DNA from: RGIG3178 sp942492795
GTDB taxonomy: Bacteria > Bacillota > Clostridia > Christensenellales > QAND01
Direction of reading: 5' to 3'
Length of the DNA: 64,000 nucleotides
Assembly: GCA_942492795.1 (NCBI GenBank)
Contig: OW818639.1
Location: 558,001 to 622,000 of the forward strand
Position numbers and translations under genes: made by a program. Below, in pieces: positions 57,597 to 64,000 of this stretch. How positions within the stretch are numbered: the stretch's first letter is position 1; each line of letters begins with the position of its first letter. The notes under the pieces were generated by a model. It ran no database searches. It saw only the letters and a program-made list of their open reading frames with translations, and was not told the DNA's origin.

Positions 57597-57625
57597 TTGA
57601 TTTCCCCAACTCTTAGGCGTATAAT
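57597..57625 (+). promoter_or_regulatory. Promoter of the CotH-VTC-DUF4956 unit
   Basis: TTGATT, 17-base spacer, TATAAT, starting five bases after the addA stop codon; the leader to the TTG start codon is about 30 bases. Confidence 0.7.
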
Positions 57626-57660
57626 TTCGTTATGCTTTACTGCGAATCGGAGGATCTTCG

Positions 57661-60657
57661 TTGGCGCAAGCACGCAAACAGCTGAATAAATCCTTTTCCA
57701 TGACGCTGGTCATTCTGATCGTCGTCATTTCTATTGCTTCGATCATCGTCGGCAGCATCAATAAAAACGGCGTCCTGCGCACGGAAAAAATACTCATTTA
57801 TGAAGTGATGGCAGGCAATAAATCCGCAGTGGTCGACGATACCGGCGCGTATTCGGACTGGATCGAACTGTACAATCCCGGCTCTGCCGCCGTTTCGCTT
57901 TCCGGCTGGGGCCTTTCCGATCAGAAGAGCCAGCCGGTCAAATGGGCTTTCCCCGATGTTGTCATGCAGCCGGGCTCATACCTGTTGCTCTATTGTTCCA
58001 AGCTGGATCACCGGGATATCAGCAAACCGCTGCATACCAACTTCAGCCTGTCCAACAACGGCGAAGACGTTGTCTTGACGGACAATCTTGGAACGGTTGT
58101 GGACTATATCACCTTTGATACCATGGGCAGCGATGTTTCCATGGGACGCGATCCCTTAAGCGGCGGAAATTGGATCAGTTTTGAAGCGGTCACCCCCGGA
58201 TATCCCAACAACCCCTCCGGCCATGCCGCCTTTCTTGCAAGTTTAAAGGCCGGGGCATCCGACCTTCGCATAAGCGAAGTGATGAGCAGCAATGCCACGA
58301 CGCTCGCAGACGATTACGGCCTTGCCTCGGACTGGGTGGAAATATACAACGGCGGAAAAGCCGCCGTCAACCTGCAGGGATACGGATTGTCGGATAAGGC
58401 CAACAAACTGATGAAGTGGGTTTTTCCAAACGTTACCCTGTCCCCCGGCAAATATCTCCTGGTCTACTGCTCGGGGAAAGGACAAGCCAAGGACACGGCC
58501 GATACGACGCATTTGCACACGAATTTCGCCATTTCCAACTATCAGGAATCCATCGTGCTCAGTTCCAACAAAGGACAGGTTCTCGATACGGTGGATGTCC
58601 CGCAACTGGAGACGGACAGGGCGTATGCCTTGGATCTGAACACCAAGGCATGGGGCAAAACCGTGAAGCCGACGCCCGGGTTTCCCAATACCGACGACGG
58701 TTATCAGCAATGGAACAATTCCAAAGCGCAAAAGACCGGGCTGATGCTTACCGAGGCGATGACGTTCAACAGCAAGTATGCCGCTGTCAACAGCCAGTAC
58801 TACGATTGGGTAGAGCTTTACAACGGCACAAGCGCATCCGTGAACCTCAAGGGATACGGTCTGACGGATGACACCGGCAAGCCGTTGAAATGGAAGTTCC
58901 CGGATGTTACTCTTTTGGCCGGGCAATACCTTCTGGTCTATTGTTCCGGGCTTAATTCCACCAGCGGCAGCGCGCTGCACACCAATTTCAGGCTTTCAGG
59001 AGCGGGGGAAGTCGTCGCCCTGTACAATGCCGCCGGGGAAAACATCGATGCGATCGGTGTCGGGGATGTTCCTTCCAACATGAGTTTCGGGCGCAATGTT
59101 GATAGCAAGGGTTTTTTTTATTTTCAAACGCCTACGCCCGGCAGCGCCAATAGCGGCGGCGCTTTCGGCTTTGCACAGTCGCCTGTGATCCAATTGGCCG
59201 GCGGAAGCTACCGCGGCGCGCAGTCCGTCACCATCACCTCCGGCGAAAACGATGCAGAAATCCGCTATACGACGGATGGCTCCATCCCCACGCAAAACAG
59301 CAATATGTATTCCGGGCCCGTAGCGGTTGCAAAGACCACGGCGCTTCGCGCCCGCGCTTTTAAAACGAATATGCTGGGCAGCACCACGGTGACGTCCACC
59401 TATCTGATCGACGCGCCGCACAATTTGCCCATCGTGTCGCTCGTGACGGATCCAGACAATCTGTTCGGCAGAGAAACAGGCATCTATACCATCGGCACAG
59501 GCACGGATGATTCGACCACAAACGGCGCCAACGCCACCTATCCGGGGGCCAACTTCTGGAAAAACTGGGAGCGGGATGTGCACTTTGAATACATTCAGGA
59601 AGACGGCAAACTGGGTGTTTCCACCGACGGCGGCATCCGCATCTTCGGGGCGTTCTCGCGTAAAATGGATCAAAAGGGTCTGTCCATCTTTGCGCGAAGC
59701 CGCTACGGAACGGATACCATCGACTATCCGTTTTTCACAACGCGTCCCTATACGCAGTATAAATCCATCGTGCTGCGCCCGAGCGGACAGGATGCGCAGA
59801 TGACAAAGTTCCGCGACATCATGCTGACAAGCCTTGTGCGCGATACGACCACGCTTGAAGTCTCGGCATACCGGCAATCCGTGCTCTATATAAACGGGCA
59901 ATACTGGGGCATTTACAACATCCGTGAGAAGATCAACAAATACATGCTCGCCCAGCACAACAACATCGCCGATCCGGAAAGCATCGATCTGTTGGTTGCC
60001 AACGGATCGGCGCTTGTCGGGGACAACGACGATTACAGGGCTTTGATCAACTACGTCAAAAGTCATGACCTTTCCGACGCTTCTGCCTATAATTATGTCG
60101 CATCGCAGATCGACATCCAGAACTATATGGACTGGATCATCTGCGAAGCCTGGACCAACAACGCGGATCTTGGCAACGTTAAGTTTTGGCGCGAACGGAC
60201 GCCCGGGAGCAAATGGCGCTGGATTTTTTACGATTTGGACTGGGCGTGCTTCAATCCGGGGCTGGACGGAATCAAGCGCGTGTTTAACCCCGGCGGTATG
60301 GGCGCGCATGGCATCGACAACACGCTGCTGCTGGGATTGATCAAAAATCCCGGCTTTAAAACGCAGTTTATCGAACGATGTGTGTTCCATTTTAAAAATA
60401 CCTTTGCAACGGACCGCGTATTGGCTAAAATAGAGGAATGCAAAAAAATAATTGAAGACGAGATCGGCCGTGACCGGACACGCTGGGAAGACGGTACGGT
60501 GGCCGGCTGGCAGGGGCAGATAGACAAGGTGGTCTCCTTTGTCAAAGTACGCACCGATTACATGGTCTATTTCGTTCGCAGTTATTTCAGCCTTTCCGAA
60601 CAGCAAACGGTGCAACTGTTCGGATCCTCGGGCAAGCAACCTCCCGCCACCAATTAA
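57661..60657 (+). CDS. CotH kinase-family protein with lamin-tail domains
   Basis: A 998-residue membrane-anchored exported protein. After a short basic start and a membrane helix (about 15-34) come three lamin-tail-like repeats (from about 45, 205 and 370), each with DWIELYN or DWVEIYN, GYGLSD-type and YLLVYCS segments. A chitobiase C-terminal-like domain follows (GSYRGAQSVTITS ... IRYTTDGSIPT, about 520-580). The last part is the CotH kinase-like domain (PIVSLVTDPDNLFGRETGIY, GGIRIFGAFSR, YINGQYWGIYNIREKINKYML, WRWIFYDLDWACF). CotH proteins are atypical kinases; spore-coat CotH phosphorylates coat proteins. The start is a TTG eight bases after GGAGG. Confidence 0.88.
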   Translation: MAQARKQLNKSFSMTLVILIVVISIASIIVGSINKNGVLRTEKILIYEVMAGNKSAVVDDTGAYSDWIELYNPGSAAVSLSGWGLSDQKSQPVKWAFPDVVMQPGSYLLLYCSKLDHRDISKPLHTNFSLSNNGEDVVLTDNLGTVVDYITFDTMGSDVSMGRDPLSGGNWISFEAVTPGYPNNPSGHAAFLASLKAGASDLRISEVMSSNATTLADDYGLASDWVEIYNGGKAAVNLQGYGLSDKANKLMKWVFPNVTLSPGKYLLVYCSGKGQAKDTADTTHLHTNFAISNYQESIVLSSNKGQVLDTVDVPQLETDRAYALDLNTKAWGKTVKPTPGFPNTDDGYQQWNNSKAQKTGLMLTEAMTFNSKYAAVNSQYYDWVELYNGTSASVNLKGYGLTDDTGKPLKWKFPDVTLLAGQYLLVYCSGLNSTSGSALHTNFRLSGAGEVVALYNAAGENIDAIGVGDVPSNMSFGRNVDSKGFFYFQTPTPGSANSGGAFGFAQSPVIQLAGGSYRGAQSVTITSGENDAEIRYTTDGSIPTQNSNMYSGPVAVAKTTALRARAFKTNMLGSTTVTSTYLIDAPHNLPIVSLVTDPDNLFGRETGIYTIGTGTDDSTTNGANATYPGANFWKNWERDVHFEYIQEDGKLGVSTDGGIRIFGAFSRKMDQKGLSIFARSRYGTDTIDYPFFTTRPYTQYKSIVLRPSGQDAQMTKFRDIMLTSLVRDTTTLEVSAYRQSVLYINGQYWGIYNIREKINKYMLAQHNNIADPESIDLLVANGSALVGDNDDYRALINYVKSHDLSDASAYNYVASQIDIQNYMDWIICEAWTNNADLGNVKFWRERTPGSKWRWIFYDLDWACFNPGLDGIKRVFNPGGMGAHGIDNTLLLGLIKNPGFKTQFIERCVFHFKNTFATDRVLAKIEECKKIIEDEIGRDRTRWEDGTVAGWQGQIDKVVSFVKVRTDYMVYFVRSYFSLSEQQTVQLFGSSGKQPPATN

Positions 60658-60669
60658 GGAGGGATCTTT

Positions 60670-61353
60670 TTGGCAGGGCAATTCCGACACGAACTTAAAT
60701 ACTACATCAATCCACAGGGTTACCATACGCTGCGCAACCGTTTTAAGGTTATGCTCAAGCCCGACGAAAACGCCAATCCGGACGGAAACTACCACATCCG
60801 TTCGCTGTATTTTGACGACAGGGACGACAGCGCGCTGACCACCAAAATCGCGGGCGTTGAGGAACGGGAAAAGTTCCGCGTGCGCATCTACAATAAGGAA
60901 GACAAAGTAATACGTCTGGAACGCAAGTTTAAGAAAGATTCCTACATCCTCAAACACAGCTGCGAGCTCTCGCGCCGAGAGTTCGATATGCTGCTGGAAA
61001 AAGATGTGAGTTTTTTAATAAATAAACGTGCGCTTCCCTGCGGTGCGGTGTATTATAATACCATGAACAAAGGGTTGCACCCGGTCAAAGTCGTCGACTA
61101 TGTGCGGGAGGCGTATGTGTTTCCCGTGGAGGATGTGCGCATCACCTTTGACAAGGACCTTCGCATGGGCACGACGTTTGACATTTTCGACCGTGACATG
61201 CTCACCGTTCCGATGCTGGACAAGGGTCAGGTAATTATGGAGGTAAAATTCAACGAGTTTTTGCCTGCCTTCATCCGCGACATGTTCATGGGTGTTGAAT
61301 CAACGCCCAGCGCGGTTTCCAAATATGCCATTTGTCGTAAGTACGATGTATAA
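60670..61353 (+). CDS. VTC-domain polyphosphate polymerase-like protein
   Basis: A 227-residue protein of the VTC fold, the triphosphate tunnel type that makes or binds polyphosphate. The segments QFRHELKYYI (3-12), HIRSLYFDD, REKFRVRIYN, KVIRLERKFKK and VIMEVKFNEFLPAFIRDM carry the basic and acidic tunnel residues. No membrane segment. The start is TTG seven bases after AAGGAGG. It begins 12 bases after the CotH gene and 15 bases before the DUF4956 gene, so the three are one operon. Confidence 0.85.
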   Translation: MAGQFRHELKYYINPQGYHTLRNRFKVMLKPDENANPDGNYHIRSLYFDDRDDSALTTKIAGVEEREKFRVRIYNKEDKVIRLERKFKKDSYILKHSCELSRREFDMLLEKDVSFLINKRALPCGAVYYNTMNKGLHPVKVVDYVREAYVFPVEDVRITFDKDLRMGTTFDIFDRDMLTVPMLDKGQVIMEVKFNEFLPAFIRDMFMGVESTPSAVSKYAICRKYDV

Positions 61354-61368
61354 TCAGGAGGTTTTGTC

Positions 61369-62046
61369 ATGACTGACATTTTCAACAGTCTATTTTCCGG
61401 CCTGTCGAGCACGTTTTCGTTCGGCGATATCGGCGTAATGCGCATCCTTTTAACAATGGCGCTGGCATTCGTCATAGGCATCTTCATCTTTTTCATCTAT
61501 CGCAAAACGTTTGCCGGTGTGATGTATTCGAAAAACTTCGGCGTGTCGCTGGTGATGCTCACCATCATCACGGCGTTTATCATCCTTCCCATCACGAGCA
61601 ACCTGACGCTGTCGCTGGGCATGGTGGGCGCGTTGTCCATCGTGCGTTTCCGCACCGCTGTCAAGGATCCGATCGATACGGTCTACATGTTCTGGGCCAT
61701 CGCTTCGGGCATCACGTTGGGCGCCAAATTCTTCCTTCCCGCACTTCTGTCAACGCTCATCATCGGTTTGCTGCTGCTTCTGCTGACCAACATGAAATTC
61801 CGTTCCTCCATGCCGTATCTGATGGTGCTTCGCTTTGACGAAGCCAGCAGCGCCCAGGTCAACGGGCTTTTGCGGCGGATACCGGATATCAACATCAAGA
61901 GCAAAACCGTTTCCGCAAGCGGCGTGGAGCTTACCATTGAGCTTCGCCTTCGCGAGAGCGACATGCAGATTGTCGACCGCTTTTTGGACATCCCCGGCGT
62001 TTACGATGCCGCCATCATCAGCTATTCCGGCGATATCGTAGCATAA
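61369..62046 (+). CDS. DUF4956 membrane protein
   Basis: A 225-residue protein with about four membrane helices in the first 140 residues and a cytoplasmic C-terminal domain. The conserved block LSLGMVGALSIVRFRTAVKDPIDTVYMFWAIASGITLG (about 80-117, quoted here in family terms) is the DUF4956 signature, with the central SIVRFRTAVKDP motif. This family regularly accompanies VTC-domain proteins; it might move polyphosphate or its product across the membrane, but the function is unproved. The ATG follows AGGAGG. Confidence 0.88.
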   Translation: MTDIFNSLFSGLSSTFSFGDIGVMRILLTMALAFVIGIFIFFIYRKTFAGVMYSKNFGVSLVMLTIITAFIILPITSNLTLSLGMVGALSIVRFRTAVKDPIDTVYMFWAIASGITLGAKFFLPALLSTLIIGLLLLLLTNMKFRSSMPYLMVLRFDEASSAQVNGLLRRIPDINIKSKTVSASGVELTIELRLRESDMQIVDRFLDIPGVYDAAIISYSGDIVA

Positions 62047-62074
62047 CCCCATCGTAGGAATAGGGAGGTTTGCC

Positions 62075-62803
62075 ATGACCATCCGCTATCTGTTTCACAG
62101 CGGTTTCGCCATCGAAAGCGAAGACTGCACCATCGTCATCGATTACTTCCGTGACGACAGCGACGCTGATCGCTCCATCGCAAACGGCGTCGTCAGCGAC
62201 GAATATCTCAAACGGCCGGGATCTTTTTATGTTCTAAGCTCCCACAGCCATGCGGATCACTTCAATCCCGTCGTGATGGGTTGGCAAAAGGTCCGCCCCG
62301 ACATACAGTATGTTTTAAGCCGGGATATCCTGCTCTCGGGCAAAGCCGCTTCTGCCCCCAACGTTCATCCGCTTGTAAGCGGCGATACGTATGAGGACAA
62401 ACGGCTGCGCATCGATGCGTTTGGCTCGACGGATCTTGGCATTTCGTTTGTCATACACCTTGATTCAAAAGTGTTGTTCCATGCCGGGGATTTGAACAAC
62501 TGGCATTGGAACAGGGAAGCATCCGCCGAATTTGCGCAGGATGCCGAGCGGGCGTATCTTGCCGAACTTTCCAAAATCAAAGCCCAAACGCCTTCCATGG
62601 ATGTCGCGATGTTCCCCGTCGATCCGCGTCTTGGACCCGACAGCGGCCGTGGCGCAGAGCAGCTGACGGCGGCAATACAGGTTAAAACGCTGATCCCAAT
62701 GCATTTTTCCACCGATACCGATGAACCGCTGCGCTATAAAAATACTCATCCCAACGCGCATGTAGAAACGCTAATAAAGCGCGGCGACACATTCACTTTC
62801 TAG
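62075..62803 (+). CDS. MBL-fold metal-dependent hydrolase
   Basis: A 242-residue metallo-beta-lactamase-fold protein of the UlaG-like kind. The metal motif SSHSHADHF is near residue 53, with FHAGDLNNWHW near 132, MFPVDPRLG near 171 and PMHFSTDTDEP near 209. The first residues TIRYLFHSGFAIES give the first strand. Substrate unknown. The ATG follows AGGGAGG. It lies 28 bases after the DUF4956 gene, so it may share its transcript. Confidence 0.85.
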   Translation: MTIRYLFHSGFAIESEDCTIVIDYFRDDSDADRSIANGVVSDEYLKRPGSFYVLSSHSHADHFNPVVMGWQKVRPDIQYVLSRDILLSGKAASAPNVHPLVSGDTYEDKRLRIDAFGSTDLGISFVIHLDSKVLFHAGDLNNWHWNREASAEFAQDAERAYLAELSKIKAQTPSMDVAMFPVDPRLGPDSGRGAEQLTAAIQVKTLIPMHFSTDTDEPLRYKNTHPNAHVETLIKRGDTFTF

Positions 62804-62829
62804 ACCCGACGAGAAAGGACGGATGCTTT

Positions 62830-63213
62830 ATGGAGATCAAAGCTACCTTTGCCCATTACAATTTCAACGTCCGCAATCTGGACGCCTCGGTGGCGTTCTA
62901 TCAGAAGGCGCTGGGGTTTAAAATCCTTAGGCAGCGGCAGGACAAGGATGGCCGGTTCGCGATGACCTATATGACAGACAACAGGACCTCCTTTTATCTG
63001 GAACTAACATGGCTTCGGGATTGGGACCGCCCTTATAATCTGGGCGACAACGAAATGCATCTTTGCGTAAACGTCCCGTCGGAGCAATATAAGGAGATCC
63101 GCGAGTTCCATCGGGAGATGGGCGTCATCTGCTATGAAAACTTCGACATGGGCCTGTATTTTATCGCCGATCCCGACGGTTATTGGATCGAGGTCGTTCC
63201 GGACAAGCGGTAA
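62830..63213 (+). CDS. VOC-family (glyoxalase I-like) protein
   Basis: A 127-residue protein with two beta-alpha-beta-beta-beta modules. AHYNFNVRNLDASVAFYQKALGF begins module one; MHLCVNVPSEQYKEIREF begins module two, and FIADPDGYWIEVVP ends it. The candidate metal ligands (His near 9 and 77, Glu near 58 and 121) sit in the glyoxalase I places, so lactoylglutathione lyase or a related function is likely. The ATG follows AAAGGACGG. Confidence 0.87.
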   Translation: MEIKATFAHYNFNVRNLDASVAFYQKALGFKILRQRQDKDGRFAMTYMTDNRTSFYLELTWLRDWDRPYNLGDNEMHLCVNVPSEQYKEIREFHREMGVICYENFDMGLYFIADPDGYWIEVVPDKR

Positions 63214-63236
63214 GGGGTATCGATACTTATGAACAA

Positions 63237-63267
63237 GGGCAGTCGCTGAGAATGGCGGCTGCCCTTT
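63237..63267 (+). terminator. Terminator after the VOC gene
   Basis: GGGCAGTCGC/GCGGCTGCCC with one G-U pair, followed by a short T-tract. Confidence 0.65.
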
Positions 63268-63344
63268 GTGCTATCTGATCCGTCAGCATACGTTGTTGCG
63301 TTGATACCGCAATGGGCATACTGGCTTTGTGCGTACGAATCCGA

Positions 63345-63373
63345 TTGACAAAGAATTTTCTAAAATGTACGAT
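63345..63373 (+). promoter_or_regulatory. Promoter of the zinc-ribbon membrane protein gene
   Basis: Perfect TTGACA, 17-base spacer, TACGAT; 33 bases before the GTG start codon. Confidence 0.65.
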
Positions 63374-63406
63374 TAGGGGGAACGATCCAACTACAGGAGG
63401 CTTTTC

Positions 63407-63841
63407 GTGAGACGAAACTTCTTATTCGATACGCTGAACAAAGTGCTTCTGGGCGCTGCGGCGTTATTCCTTTTCTTTCTCAAATCAACCTATACGCTGG
63501 TACTTGCGGGGGTCTTTTTGGCGCTTGCGCTTGTCAGGGCTTTCTCGCGCGATTATCAGGCCCGTCAACGGGAAAACGATATATTGAAAAACTTCTTTGC
63601 GCGCCAAAAGGCAAAGGCCAATGCGACCAAAGCGACCAAGGTGCGCCGCATTCGCCCCGTCTACGAAGGCCGTGCCGGGGAGTCCACCATGCACTCCAAA
63701 GCGGACAGACCCAAAAGCGACAGTACGAATAAGGTTTATAAGTGTCCCAAGTGCAAACAGGCGCTGCGCGTGCCGCGCGGCAAAGGAAAAATCCTGATTA
63801 CCTGCCAAAGCTGCGGGCATAAATTTCAAAAAAAGACCTGA
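63407..63841 (+). CDS. Small membrane protein with C-terminal zinc ribbon
   Basis: A 144-residue protein with two hydrophobic segments in the first 45 residues (VLLGAAALFLFFL and YTLVLAGVFLALALV), a basic linker, and a C-terminal zinc ribbon with YKCPKCKQALRVPRGKGK followed by ITCQSCGHKF. The ribbon resembles zinc-ribbon domains that recognise substrates or nucleic acid, but no function is known. The start is GTG after AGGAGG. Confidence 0.75.
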   Translation: MRRNFLFDTLNKVLLGAAALFLFFLKSTYTLVLAGVFLALALVRAFSRDYQARQRENDILKNFFARQKAKANATKATKVRRIRPVYEGRAGESTMHSKADRPKSDSTNKVYKCPKCKQALRVPRGKGKILITCQSCGHKFQKKT

Positions 63842-63875
63842 TTTAAATGTCGCCCCGCCACGGAATTTCGGTAAA

Positions 63876-63904
63876 CAATCCACATAATCCACATTTTTTC
63901 CACA
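63876..63904 (+). other. Three DnaA-box-like 9-mers
   Basis: CAATCCACA (63876-63884), TAATCCACA (63885-63893) and TTTTCCACA (63896-63904) follow each other on the same strand. The last two differ from TTATCCACA by one base, the first by two. The stretch between the genes is only about 90 bases, so a full origin is not present here. Confidence 0.4.
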
Positions 63905-63934
63905 AGCGGAGTTCGCTTGGAAAGGAGGATACGT

Positions 63935-64000
63935 ATGAGCAAGATCATTTGTTCTGTCTGTTCCTATGAAACGGATGTTAACGGCGGCATAGCGAAACTG
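63935..64000 (+). CDS. Zinc-ribbon-type protein, partial
   Basis: The first 22 codons after AAAGGAGG are visible, MSKIICSVCSYETDVNGG and four more, then the window ends. The CSVC pair near the start suggests a zinc ribbon; nothing more can be said. Confidence 0.55.
   Translation, partial: MSKIICSVCSYETDVNGGIAKL

Noticed and set aside
58996..60957. 653-codon minus-strand frame opposite the CotH gene
   Set aside because: Shadow of the CotH/lamin-tail gene; no motif, no start signal.

Overview
The window is a dense, mid-GC bacterial chromosome segment that looks like a spore-forming member of the Firmicutes, probably class Clostridia. The evidence is the sporulation pair spmA/spmB, a CotH-type spore-coat kinase protein, the anaerobic marker pyruvate:ferredoxin oxidoreductase, the rpmH-rnpA-yidD-yidC-jag-mnmE-mnmG-rsmG-noc-parA-parB block, AddAB instead of RecBCD, and strong AGGAGG-type ribosome binding sites with many TTG/GTG starts. 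I saw no rRNA, tRNA, CRISPR array, prophage or intact transposase.

Region 1 (1-14.6 kb) is metabolic: a larA lactate racemase cut by the left edge, a lysC-AEC transporter pair, a DUF1015 protein, leuS, a large nifJ, and hisC overlapping a PHP-type histidinol phosphatase (a second PHP protein lies before nifJ). Region 2 (14.6-15.4 kb) has no gene; it holds a 502-bp element with about 90-bp inverted ends, resembling a MITE. Region 3 (15.4-24.9 kb), all on the minus strand, carries comB-metG-tatD-radical SAM, spmA-spmB, an SRPBCC protein, walJ-rlmH, an unrecognised AT-richer gene and murA.

Region 4 (25-41 kb) starts at a divergent murA|rpmH junction with two good promoters and runs through the origin-proximal gene block, but dnaA is not next to rpmH. 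An arginine operon (argC-J-B-D-F, minus strand) with an ARG box at its promoter is inserted between rsmG and noc. Two parS sites, each at the centre of a long perfect palindrome, lie between noc and parA, and one touches the parA promoter.

Region 5 (41-50.7 kb) is mixed housekeeping: CvpA and DUF5711 membrane proteins, a UPF0180 protein, a lipid kinase overlapping a CCA-adding enzyme, an alpha/beta hydrolase that seems to lack its nucleophile, DUF951, lepB, rpsF-ssb-rpsR, an orphan solute-binding protein, ppa and thpR. Region 6 (50.8-64 kb) has addB-addA, then a CotH/lamin-tail protein, a VTC polyphosphate polymerase-like protein and a DUF4956 membrane protein in tight series, followed by an MBL-fold hydrolase, a VOC protein and zinc-ribbon proteins. 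The CotH-VTC-DUF4956 set is the best candidate for a poorly described system.
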